Assembly: GCA_902496645.1 (NCBI GenBank)
Contig: CABVBR010000030.1
Coordinates: 1 to 16,372 of the forward strand
Length of the DNA stretch: 16,372 bases
Source of the DNA: an uncultured Collinsella sp.
GTDB taxonomy: Bacteria; Actinomycetota; Coriobacteriia; Coriobacteriales; Coriobacteriaceae
Reading direction: 5' to 3'
Within the stretch, counting starts at the first letter, position 1; each line of letters starts with the position of its first letter. The translations under genes were made by a program, and so were the position numbers. Below are positions 1 to 6,182 of the stretch, piece by piece. The notes under the pieces were generated by a model that worked only from the letters and a program-made list of their open reading frames with translations, had not been told where the DNA came from and did no database searches.

Positions 1-82
1 TAGTTGCCCATGGTAAACTATCATCTCGCCACATCTCAATGAACCCGAGCCGCGCGGTGCGGCCCGTCCAAGGAGCAGTTAT

Positions 83-1051
83 ATGAACGTTTCACAAGCA
101 CTCGAATACGAGCGTCAGCCGTTTATCCCCATGTTTATCTATGGCGATCACGGCGCCATGGAGTCCGAGCGCCAGAAGGGCGAGGAGGCCCTTAAGGTGC
201 TCGGAACCGAGTACTTTACCGCCGAGGGCGACCCCAGCTTCGACTTTGCCACCGTGCGCGACCTGGCTGACCGCAACCGCGACCTGTGCGACCAGATTGG
301 CGAGGCGCGCCTGCGCAACGTGACGCCCGCGACGCTTTCGCGCGGCCTGTCCGATGCCGACACCTGCGCCGCCATCGGTAAGATGCAAAAGCGCACCGCC
401 GCGTCGGTCATGCGCGAGATCCGCGGCGACCGCGACGCGCTCGGCGTGGCCTACGCCCGCAAGCCCATCCAGGGCACCGTGCTCGGTGTCGACATCGAGA
501 CCACCGGCCGTGCACCCGAACGCGGTTATATCATCAACGTCGGCTGGGAGATCATGGAACTCACCAGCGACGCCATCCCGCACGACGCCGAGGCGCACTA
601 CTGTGGCCTGCCCGACATCTACCGCGGCGAAGATGTGCCGCTGTCGAATATCCACCACATTACCTGGGACGACATCGACGGCAAAACGCCCTTCCGCGAG
701 AACAAGGAGCTGCAAAAGCAGCTGCTCAAGCTTATGAAGAAGTACCCGTACATGGCGCATAACGCCGCCTTTGAGGACAGCTGGTTCAAGATTCACCTGG
801 ACGGTTACGCCGAGGCACGCCGCGCGGGTAAGATCATTGTCATCGACTCGCGCCAGATCTGCCGCAGCCTGGACGCCGACGTGCGCTCGCTCCCCCGCGA
901 GTCCGCCCCCGCCGCGCTCGAGAACTGGGCACGCCGTCGCGGCACCCTCGCGCCCGACGCCAACGAGCAGCATCTGGGTCTGGACGACACCGACCTCATG
1001 CTCCGCACGGTACAGGCCGAGTTCAACCTCAAGAACCTATTCGCGAAATAA
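83..1051 (+). CDS. DnaQ/DEDDh-type exonuclease-domain protein with uncharacterised N-terminal region
   Basis: The 322-residue protein carries a 3'-5' exonuclease fold in its C-terminal half. Exo I is D137-I-E139-T-T, Exo II lies around H226-N-A-A-F-E231-D232, and Exo III is H297 with D302 five residues later, the DEDDh spacing. Such proteins hydrolyse DNA or RNA from the 3' end using two metal ions. In Exo II the usual Asp after Phe is Glu231, with Asp232 next to it, so activity is likely but not certain. Residues 1-130 match no domain I can name; they are charged and probably helical. The start is supported by AAGGAG at 69-74, eight bases upstream of the ATG. The gene appears to stand alone: the frame upstream is outside the window and an imperfect hairpin follows at 1117-1152. 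The substrate (repair, RNA turnover or proofreading) cannot be read from the sequence. Confidence 0.85.
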   Translation: MNVSQALEYERQPFIPMFIYGDHGAMESERQKGEEALKVLGTEYFTAEGDPSFDFATVRDLADRNRDLCDQIGEARLRNVTPATLSRGLSDADTCAAIGKMQKRTAASVMREIRGDRDALGVAYARKPIQGTVLGVDIETTGRAPERGYIINVGWEIMELTSDAIPHDAEAHYCGLPDIYRGEDVPLSNIHHITWDDIDGKTPFRENKELQKQLLKLMKKYPYMAHNAAFEDSWFKIHLDGYAEARRAGKIIVIDSRQICRSLDADVRSLPRESAPAALENWARRRGTLAPDANEQHLGLDDTDLMLRTVQAEFNLKNLFAK

Positions 1052-1116
1052 CCGATCCATCTGCGGGAGCGCCTGCCAGGCACAGTGCAATCCGTCTGGA
1101 GGCACCGGCACGCAGT

Positions 1117-1152
1117 AAACTAGGGCGCAGTCTTATGGCTGCACCCTAGTTT
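1117..1152. terminator. Inverted repeat downstream of the exonuclease gene, possible terminator
   Basis: Two 14-nt arms (1117-1130 and 1139-1152) pair with a single mismatch around an 8-nt loop. The hairpin begins 65 bases after the stop codon. There is no clear U-tract on either strand, so termination is inferred from position and stem strength only. Confidence 0.5.
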
Positions 1153-1200
1153 GCATCAAAACGAGCAAATTCGCGTGCTTCACATAGTCGGCAGGTTGGC

Positions 1201-1229
1201 CCACCTACTTTTTTCGAGTTGTTCGGCCA
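1201..1229 (+). repeat. 29-nt dispersed repeat, copy 1 (left-type)
   Basis: The copy begins CCACCTAC, has a T-run followed by CGA, and ends TTCGGCCA. It matches the copy at 2831-2859 at 26 of 29 positions in the same orientation. Its reverse complement matches copies at 1362-1390 and 3022-3050 more loosely. The similarity ends sharply at both edges, so this is a defined unit and not a longer duplication. Confidence 0.8.
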
Positions 1230-1361
1230 GCTGAACCACTAGTCGAGGCCCCTTGAACCGCAATCGAGCGCTATAGTCGCCCCAATTTCGCAACCAAGCC
1301 CCATAAATCTACCTGAATCAATTCGAATAGGACGTTGCGATCGCACCATTCGTATAGGATA

Positions 1362-1390
1362 AGGCCGAATAACTCAAATTATGTTGGTGA
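1362..1390 (-). repeat. 29-nt dispersed repeat, copy 3 (right-type, inverted)
   Basis: Read on the + strand this copy begins GGCCGAATAA and ends ATGTTGGTGA. It matches the reverse complement of copy 2 at 22 of 29 positions and copy 4 directly at 23 of 29. With copy 1 it bounds a 190-bp segment as terminal inverted repeats. Confidence 0.65.
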
Positions 1391-1554
1391 GGCATCTGAG
1401 CGGTCGGCAAAAACGCTTAGAAGCTACGAATCCGCAACTAAAGTTCACCAAAATGGGGCGGCCGACAGAAACCTCCCCAGCCGAAGCTGCCCCCCTCAAT
1501 ACGACAGCTCAAAACCCACCGTTCGCAGAAGATAAGCCGCGCCCCAATACCGTT

Positions 1555-1570
1555 GCCCGAAGTTTCGGGC
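1555..1570. promoter_or_regulatory. 16-bp palindrome upstream of the nuclease-like gene
   Basis: GCCCGAA, GT, TTCGGGC is a perfect inverted repeat with 7-bp arms, 32 bases before the preferred ATG at 1603. It could be a repressor operator. I see no strong promoter hexamers around it. Confidence 0.3.
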
Positions 1571-1602
1571 GTATATGGCGTCCGCTATGCCATCATGCGC
1601 GT

Positions 1603-2811
1603 ATGGGAATCGTTCTGTCACATACCACGGCACGCGCTGTATACCAAACAGTCAACTCGCTCGCAAGCTACGCGACCGATCCCATACCCATGGAAAAGAT
1701 CAAGGTGTCTGCGCCGACCACGTCCGACCTGGAAGCGGCGCGAGCATGGCTCAACAGAAAGAATGTCGATTCTGAAAGCATCCATGTGCTGACGTTTTCC
1801 AATAATGCCAAAAGGCACCGCAAGGGCTGCATCTGCCACTGCACGCGCTATACGTTTGATGCAGAAAGCTACCTAGAACTCGAGCCGAACGTCCACATCG
1901 TCGATATCAAGCTGTGCGCGTTAGAAGCAGCAGCCGACCTCAACCTTTCGGAGCTCGTTGAGTATTACTTTGAAATCTGCGGCTCCTACGCGCTTGGAAC
2001 GTCCGACGAAACTCAATATCGCGAGCGCCCAGCCCTAACCAGCGTTGAAGAGCTCAGAGCCTTCTTTTCAGAGGCATCGGGGTATCGTGGATCTAATAAA
2101 GCACTTAAGGCACTTTCTTATGTACGCGAAGGCTGTCGCTCCCCACTCGAAACGGCGTTTGTCATGATGCTGACAATGCCCAAGTCAATGGGTGGCTTAG
2201 CCATACGCGCTATCAAAACGGACTATCCGATCCCAGTCCCCAAAAGATACGCCGCCCTAACGCGACGGACGGTTTTCTACCTCGACGCGCTGCTCGAAAA
2301 TTCGATGACCGATATCGAATACAACGGCTTTTACCACGACGAGCCCGAACAGCAATCAATTGACGAGGAACGCCGAAACACGCTGCGAAACATGGGATAT
2401 GCCGTTATCACAGTTAGTCGTCATTCGTTTTTCAAGCAGTCCGCTTTTAGACGGGTCATGGAAGCGATTCGCATTCGCGAGAAGATATGGCCCGGTCGAC
2501 TCCCGGATGACTTCGCCATCCTGCAAGAAACTCTTCGTCAATTTGTCTTGCGGCGCTACTTCGAATACGGCCGCCGCGTCCTGGAGACACTCAAAGAAGA
2601 AGAGGCCGCCAAGCGCGAAATTGCAAGCCAATATCCGCAAGCTGATGACCCGAGCATCAACGATGTGCCCGAACCCGATGACATGCAACACGTTGGGGCC
2701 CTTGCTGAAGAAATCAATGGGCCATGGGAATGCGAAATGTCCGCAAAAATCGATGAAAACCGCGCGGAAGACGACGCGATTATTGATCTAATTGAGAATT
2801 CGCTCTTCTAA
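1603..2811 (+). CDS. Predicted PD-(D/E)XK nuclease-fold protein (DUF559/Vsr-like), AbiEi-like architecture
   Basis: I prefer the ATG at 1603 (402 residues); an in-frame ATG at 1381 would add 74 residues of non-protein-like sequence, and neither start has a good ribosome site. Residues about 30-175 resemble the middle region of actinobacterial AbiEi-type proteins. The segment after RG (162-163) leads into S180-P-L-E183, then Y227-L-D228, then D237-I-E239-Y-N-G, then D254..R257..L261 and G265. This Glu, Asp, Glu-x-Asn-Gly, Asp..Arg pattern is the DUF559/Vsr-like nuclease signature. Residues 285-402 form a charged, probably helical tail unusual for the family. No partner toxin or other defence gene is adjacent. 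The gene is AT-richer than its neighbours and bracketed by repeat pairs, which suggests transfer. Function is unknown; a DNA-cleaving or DNA-binding defence-type role is inference. Confidence 0.75.
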   Translation: MGIVLSHTTARAVYQTVNSLASYATDPIPMEKIKVSAPTTSDLEAARAWLNRKNVDSESIHVLTFSNNAKRHRKGCICHCTRYTFDAESYLELEPNVHIVDIKLCALEAAADLNLSELVEYYFEICGSYALGTSDETQYRERPALTSVEELRAFFSEASGYRGSNKALKALSYVREGCRSPLETAFVMMLTMPKSMGGLAIRAIKTDYPIPVPKRYAALTRRTVFYLDALLENSMTDIEYNGFYHDEPEQQSIDEERRNTLRNMGYAVITVSRHSFFKQSAFRRVMEAIRIREKIWPGRLPDDFAILQETLRQFVLRRYFEYGRRVLETLKEEEAAKREIASQYPQADDPSINDVPEPDDMQHVGALAEEINGPWECEMSAKIDENRAEDDAIIDLIENSLF

Positions 2812-2830
2812 AGGCGGTCTCTGCGGATGT

Positions 2831-2859
2831 CCACCTACATTTTTCGACTTATTCGGCCA
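2831..2859 (+). repeat. 29-nt dispersed repeat, copy 2 (left-type)
   Basis: This copy is identical to copy 1 (1201-1229) at 26 of 29 positions and in the same orientation. It lies 20 bases after the stop codon of the nuclease-like gene. It pairs with copy 4 to bound a 220-bp segment. Confidence 0.8.
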
Positions 2860-3021
2860 CCGATTTGCCTGATTGGCTGCAGCAATGCTCAATATAACTT
2901 TAGATAAAACTGATTCTGCAGGAACTCCCGTAGAAAAAGAACTGATTCTCACGGTATTTAACAAGATAAAGTACAAATATGAACAGCTCTAATGCTTCTC
3001 GAGGCGGCTTTCTTAGCATGC

Positions 3022-3050
3022 TGGCCGAACATCTCGAAATATGTTGGCGA
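3022..3050 (-). repeat. 29-nt dispersed repeat, copy 4 (right-type, inverted)
   Basis: On the + strand it begins TGGCCGAACA and ends ATGTTGGCGA. It matches the reverse complement of copy 1 at 23 of 29 positions and copy 3 directly at 23 of 29. It shares with copy 3 the end ATGTTGGYGA followed by a GCAT, which copies 1 and 2 lack. Confidence 0.65.
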
Positions 3051-3126
3051 GCATTGTGTCGATGCATCCTAACCCACAGAAAATCGCAGAGACAGCAAGC
3101 AGTCATCGAAATTATCGCAAATTGTA

Positions 3127-3154
3127 TTGACATATGAACATGCGCTCATATAAT
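3127..3154 (+). promoter_or_regulatory. Consensus sigma70-type promoter of the ArsR-led metal operon
   Basis: TTGACA at 3127-3132 and TATAAT at 3149-3154 are both perfect hexamers, 16 bp apart. Transcription would start near 3160-3162, about 40 bases before the ArsR start codon. The spacer and -10 are covered by the first operator copy, so this promoter should be strong and shut off by the repressor. Confidence 0.85.
3132..3153. promoter_or_regulatory. ArsR/SmtB-type operator O1 over the -10 region
   Basis: This 22-bp site begins ATATGAACAT and ends CTCATATAA; it is itself an imperfect ATATGA..TCATAT palindrome, as in the Zn-responsive CzrA/SmtB operators. Its exact reverse complement recurs at 3165-3186. 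It spans the promoter spacer and the -10, so bound repressor would block RNA polymerase. Confidence 0.8.
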
Positions 3155-3164
3155 CGGAAGTGAG

Positions 3165-3186
3165 TTATATGAGCGCATGTTCATAT
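3165..3186. promoter_or_regulatory. ArsR/SmtB-type operator O2 in the leader
   Basis: This is a perfect 22-bp inverted copy of O1, separated from it by 11 bp. It lies just downstream of the expected transcription start. Two such sites suggest binding of two dimers, with looping or cooperative repression possible. Confidence 0.8.
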
Positions 3187-3200
3187 GAAAGGATATTGCA

Positions 3201-3566
3201 ATGAGCGTCTGCGTTGATGAAACGAAGCCCGACACCGAGGCCACTGAGCCAATCGTCCCCACCACCTGCTCGCCCGAGGACCTTCCCGACGAGGAGCTTC
3301 TCTACGACCTCGCTGACCTGTTCAAGGTCTTCAGCGACACCACGCGCATCAAGATTCTCTATGCCCTCATGGGCCGCGAGCTCTGCGTGGCCGAAATCGC
3401 CGAGGCAACCGAAACCTCGCAGTCGGCAGTATCGCACCAGCTGCGCACGCTTAAGCAGTCGCACCTGGTCAAGTTCCGCCGCGACGGCCGCAACATCCTC
3501 TACTCGCTTGCCGACGATCACGTCTACACCATGCTCAACCAGGGCATGAGCCATATCTGCGAATAG
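3201..3566 (+). CDS. ArsR/SmtB-family metal-responsive repressor with zinc-type alpha-5 site
   Basis: The 121-residue winged-helix protein has the family's ELCVAEIAE segment (residues 60-68) and a recognition helix around Q74-S-A-V-S-H-Q-L. The C-terminal helix holds D105-x-H107 and, eleven residues on, H118-x-x-E121. This has exactly the spacing of the alpha-5 zinc ligands of SmtB/CzrA. Only one Cys (C62) lies in the ELCV motif, but C4 and C23 occur near the N terminus, so a second CadC-like site is possible. In this family metal binding releases DNA and turns on efflux genes. It starts at ATG 3201 with AAAGGA at 3188-3193. The operator pair at its own promoter and a related site before the ATPase gene imply autoregulation and control of the module. 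Zinc is the likeliest signal; cadmium or lead are alternatives. Confidence 0.92.
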   Translation: MSVCVDETKPDTEATEPIVPTTCSPEDLPDEELLYDLADLFKVFSDTTRIKILYALMGRELCVAEIAEATETSQSAVSHQLRTLKQSHLVKFRRDGRNILYSLADDHVYTMLNQGMSHICE

Positions 3567-3628
3567 CAACCAACCACGGTACCAGCGCGGCCTGCACCCA
3601 AGCCGCAAAACAGGGAAAGGAACCCACC

Positions 3629-3847
3629 ATGAAAAAGCAGTTTAAACTCGACGAGATCGACTGCGCCAACTGCGCACGCGAGCTTCAAGACGAGCTGGCC
3701 AAGCTCGAGGGCGTCAAATCCGTGTCCGTCAACTTTATGACCCAGAAGCTGACGCTCGAGGCCGATGACACCGAGTTCGACGAGGTCCTCGACCGTGTCG
3801 TGGAGTTCACCGCCGACGCCGAGCCGGACTGCGAGATCATTCTCTAG
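3629..3847 (+). CDS. Free-standing heavy-metal-associated (HMA) domain protein
   Basis: The 72-residue protein is one HMA-like ferredoxin fold and nothing else. C12-A-N-C15 is the metal-binding CXXC, followed by an amphipathic helix, a GVKSVSVNF beta strand and the expected second half ending near the C terminus. Position and fold suggest a cytosolic metallochaperone or detached regulatory domain that hands Zn, Cd or similar ions to the ATPase encoded 101 bases downstream. That ATPase lacks its own N-terminal HMA domain. The residue before the first Cys is Asp (IDCANC), a feature seen in Zn/Cd/Pb-type HMA domains and not in the copper-type GMTCxxC. An AAAGGAA ribosome site precedes the ATG. 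The acidic C terminus (EPDCEIIL) holds a third Cys that could contribute a ligand. Confidence 0.88.
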   Translation: MKKQFKLDEIDCANCARELQDELAKLEGVKSVSVNFMTQKLTLEADDTEFDEVLDRVVEFTADAEPDCEIIL

Positions 3848-3865
3848 CCCAGGTTTACGCCAACC

Positions 3866-3896
3866 TGCAAAGGCCGCGCTTGCCGCGGCCTTTGCA
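3866..3896. terminator. Strong hairpin between the HMA gene and the ATPase gene
   Basis: Two perfect 13-nt arms (3866-3878 and 3884-3896) with a 5-nt loop lie 18 bases after the HMA stop. There is no U-tract after it. It could be a partial terminator or an mRNA-stabilising element that sets the ratio of small proteins to ATPase. Confidence 0.6.
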
Positions 3897-3903
3897 CGCG
3901 AAA

Positions 3904-3925
3904 TTATATGAGTGAGTGTTCATAC
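3904..3925. promoter_or_regulatory. Third ArsR-type operator, in front of the ATPase gene
   Basis: The 22-bp site begins TTATATGAG and ends TGTTCATAC. It matches operator O2 at 18 of 22 positions. It lies 23 bases before the ATPase start codon, so the ATPase probably also has its own repressor-controlled promoter; a weak TTGCCG at 3880-3885 could be its -35, partly within the hairpin. Confidence 0.72.
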
Positions 3926-3948
3926 ATTCAAATGGGAGGATACGAGTC

Positions 3949-5901
3949 ATGGCCACCGCCGACCCCAAGAAGAAAAAGAAGAAGCGCAAGAAGAAAGAGT
4001 CGCTCGAGCATAAGCGCAACCGCATCCTGGTAGCGCTGGGCATTTTTGCCGTGGTGTACGCCCTCGATGAGCTTGGCACCCTCACCGCCGCATTCGGCAC
4101 CCCAGGCGACATCTACGCCAGCTTTGTGCTGTTCCTCGTGCCGTTTTTGATTGCCGGCTACGACGTACTGCAAAAGGCATTCAATAACATCCGCCGCGGC
4201 AAGGCCTTCGACGAGAGCTTCCTTATGGCCGTCGCGACCATCGGCGCGTTTGCCATGGTGCTCTTCCCCGATACCGACCCGCACATGGCCGAAGGCGCCG
4301 CCGTCATGCTGTTCTACCAGGTCGGCGAGCTGTTCCAGGCATACGCCGTGGGCAAGAGCCGCAAGTCGATCAGTGCCATGATGGACATCGCGCCCGACTA
4401 CGCTAACGTCGAGCAAGCCGACGGCACGCTCGAACAGGTCTTTCCCGATGGCATCGCCGTCGGCACCGTGATCGTGGTCAAGCCCGGCGAGCGCGTGCCT
4501 ATCGACGGCGTCATCGTCGAGGGCGAAACCCAGCTCGACACCGCCGCGCTCACGGGCGAGTCAGTCCCCCGACCCGCCAAGTCCGGCGACGATATCATCA
4601 GTGGCTGCATCAACATGACGGGCCTCATCCACGTGCGCACCACCAAGCCGTTTGGCGAGTCCACCGTCGCACGCGTCCTAGAGCTCGTGGAGAATGCCAG
4701 CGAAAAGAAGGCGCGCACCGAGAACTTCATCACGCGCTTTGCCCGCATCTACACGCCCGCCGTCACCGGCGCTGCCGCGGTGCTCGCGCTCGGCGGCGGC
4801 TTGGTCACCGGCGCCTGGTCCGACTGGATCCTGCGCGGCCTGACCTTCCTGGTCGTCAGCTGCCCGTGCGCGCTCGTGATCAGCGTGCCGCTGAGCTTCT
4901 TTGGCGGCATCGGCGGCGCGTCCAAGCTGGGCGTTCTCATCAAGGGTTCTAACTACCTCGAGACGCTCGCCGACGTGGACACCGTCGTCTTTGACAAGAC
5001 GGGTACCCTCACCAACGGCACGTTCTCGGTGGTCGCGGCGCACCCCGAGGCTGGCTATACCGAGCAGTCGTTGCTTGAGGTCGCAGCCCTTGCGGAGTCG
5101 TTCTCCGATCACCCCATCGCGCAGTCGGTGCGCGCCGCCTTCCAGGGTGAGGTCGACCCCAAGCGCGTGAACGACTCCGCCAACGACGCGGGCCACGGCG
5201 TGACGGCAACCATCGACGGCAAGCATGTCGTCGTCGGCAACGCCAAGATGCTCGCCGCAGCCGGCGCTGAAGCACCCGATTGCGAGGTCGTCGGAACGAT
5301 TCTGCATGTGCTCGTTGACGGCGTGTACGCCGGCCACATCGTGATTGCAGACACCGTTAAGGCCGATGCCGAGCAGACGATCCGCGATCTGCACGCCGCC
5401 GGAATCAACCGCACCGTCATGCTCACGGGCGACCGCGAGAAAGTGGCAGCCGCCGTGGCCAAGCAGCTGGGCCTCGACGAGTTCCACGCGCAGCTGCTGC
5501 CGGGCGACAAGGTCGAGCGTGTTGAAGCGCTGCTCGCGGCCGAAAGCGGCAAGGGCAAGCTCGCCTTTGTCGGCGACGGCATCAACGATGCGCCCGTTCT
5601 CACCCGTGCCGATGTGGGCATTGCCATGGGCGCCATGGGCTCCGATGCTGCGATTGAGGCCGCCGACGTGGTGCTCATGGATGACAAGCCGTCCAACATC
5701 TCCCGCGCGATCCGCGTGGCGCGCAAGACCATGACGATTGTCTGGCAGAATATCATCTTCGCGCTGGGGATTAAGCTGCTGATTTTGGTGCTGGCGGCGC
5801 TCGGCATTGCCAATATGTGGCTTGCCGTGTTCGGCGACGTAGGCGTGGCGATCATCGCCATCCTGAACGCCATGCGCGCGATGGGTATCAAGAACCTGTA
5901 G
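3949..5901 (+). CDS. P1B-type Zn2+/Cd2+/Pb2+-exporting ATPase
   Basis: The protein is 650 residues from ATG 3949, which has GGGAGGA before it; an ATG at 3916 would lie inside the operator and lacks a ribosome site. It pumps soft divalent metals out of the cytoplasm using ATP. Landmarks in order are T202-G-E-S (actuator), C305-P-C307 in a membrane helix (metal pathway), D349-K-T-G-T (phosphorylated Asp), S-D-H388-P389 (ATP site) and G542-D-G-I-N-D547. Asp630 in the last membrane helix is the P1B-2 (ZntA/CadA) selectivity residue. There is no N-terminal CXXC domain; a Lys/Arg-rich stretch (residues 7-17) stands in its place, and the separate HMA gene upstream may supply the function. Regulation by the ArsR gene is supported by the shared operator. 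It ends in a giant hairpin region. Confidence 0.95.
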   Translation: MATADPKKKKKKRKKKESLEHKRNRILVALGIFAVVYALDELGTLTAAFGTPGDIYASFVLFLVPFLIAGYDVLQKAFNNIRRGKAFDESFLMAVATIGAFAMVLFPDTDPHMAEGAAVMLFYQVGELFQAYAVGKSRKSISAMMDIAPDYANVEQADGTLEQVFPDGIAVGTVIVVKPGERVPIDGVIVEGETQLDTAALTGESVPRPAKSGDDIISGCINMTGLIHVRTTKPFGESTVARVLELVENASEKKARTENFITRFARIYTPAVTGAAAVLALGGGLVTGAWSDWILRGLTFLVVSCPCALVISVPLSFFGGIGGASKLGVLIKGSNYLETLADVDTVVFDKTGTLTNGTFSVVAAHPEAGYTEQSLLEVAALAESFSDHPIAQSVRAAFQGEVDPKRVNDSANDAGHGVTATIDGKHVVVGNAKMLAAAGAEAPDCEVVGTILHVLVDGVYAGHIVIADTVKADAEQTIRDLHAAGINRTVMLTGDREKVAAAVAKQLGLDEFHAQLLPGDKVERVEALLAAESGKGKLAFVGDGINDAPVLTRADVGIAMGAMGSDAAIEAADVVLMDDKPSNISRAIRVARKTMTIVWQNIIFALGIKLLILVLAALGIANMWLAVFGDVGVAIIAILNAMRAMGIKNL

Positions 5902-5917
5902 CGTTCGTGGGCTGTCC

Positions 5918-6046
5918 GGCCGGGGCCGGGCTTGGTTTTGAAAACGTCCTCGACCAATGAAGTGCCCCCGTTCTGCTCCTTCGGAGCTACGAACGGGGGC
6001 ACTTCTGGTCTGCGGAATGTTTTCAAAACCAAGCCCGGCCCCGGCC
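5918..6046. repeat. 129-bp nested inverted repeat (terminator or mobile palindromic element)
   Basis: The outer arms are 28 nt each and perfectly complementary (5918-5945 and 6019-6046). Inside them are short GACCA/TGGTC arms (5952-5956, 6006-6010), then perfect 14-nt arms (5960-5973 and 5991-6004), then a small GCTCC-TTCG-GAGC tip. It starts 17 bases after the ATPase stop and lies between convergent genes, so it could end transcription on both sides. There is no clear U-tract. Confidence 0.9.
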
Positions 6047-6143
6047 TGCGGTGACGTTGCTGACGGTTCTTGGGCATCGCTTGCTGGCGGGGTTCCTTGG
6101 CTGAGTTAGACTTGGTTGGTAGGGCCTCCTGTCCCGGTCGCTG

Positions 6144-6162
6144 GTTCGCGCTTTGCGCGAAC
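6144..6162. terminator. Small hairpin at the 3' side of the DtxR-family gene
   Basis: GTTCGCG and CGCGAAC pair perfectly around a 5-nt loop, 21 bases past the stop codon of the minus-strand repressor gene. No U-tract follows on the minus strand, so terminator function is tentative. Confidence 0.35.
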
Positions 6163-6182
6163 GGCGCGCTACTGGGGGAACG

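Larger units (their letters stand above)
1153..1602. other. Gene-free stretch holding two members of a repeat family
   Basis: No convincing gene lies here. The open frame leading into the next gene from 1381 gives low-complexity, Pro/Arg-rich sequence that does not look like protein. The stretch holds two repeat copies (1201-1229 and 1362-1390), an 8-bp GCGATCGC palindrome at 1337-1344 and a palindrome at 1555-1570. Base composition is more AT-rich than in the flanking genes, which fits an accessory insertion. Confidence 0.6.
2812..3126. other. Gene-free, AT-rich stretch holding two repeat copies
   Basis: No gene with a plausible start and protein-like composition is visible on either strand. 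The stretch holds repeat copies at 2831-2859 and 3022-3050. Its right end runs into the ArsR promoter. The sequence between the copies is clearly AT-rich, unlike the GC-rich metal genes that follow. Confidence 0.6.

Noticed and set aside
1..82. Promoter for the exonuclease gene
   Set aside because: TAAACT and TATCAT near 14-24 could be a -10, but any -35 would fall outside the window.
92..973. Long open frame on the minus strand opposite the exonuclease gene
   Set aside because: It mirrors the codon structure of a well-supported + strand gene, has no ribosome site, and its Ala/Val/Leu/Gly-rich product shows no domain.
1337..1344. GCGATCGC palindrome as a regulatory site
   Set aside because: An isolated 8-bp palindrome is expected by chance and nothing around it suggests function.
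1201..3050. CRISPR array
   Set aside because: The four repeat copies are diverged, in mixed orientation, and unevenly spaced by 132 to 1440 bp; no cas genes are present.
2788..3133. Small minus-strand open frames across the repeats
   Set aside because: They overlap the repeat copies and ArsR promoter, lack ribosome sites and show no recognisable product.
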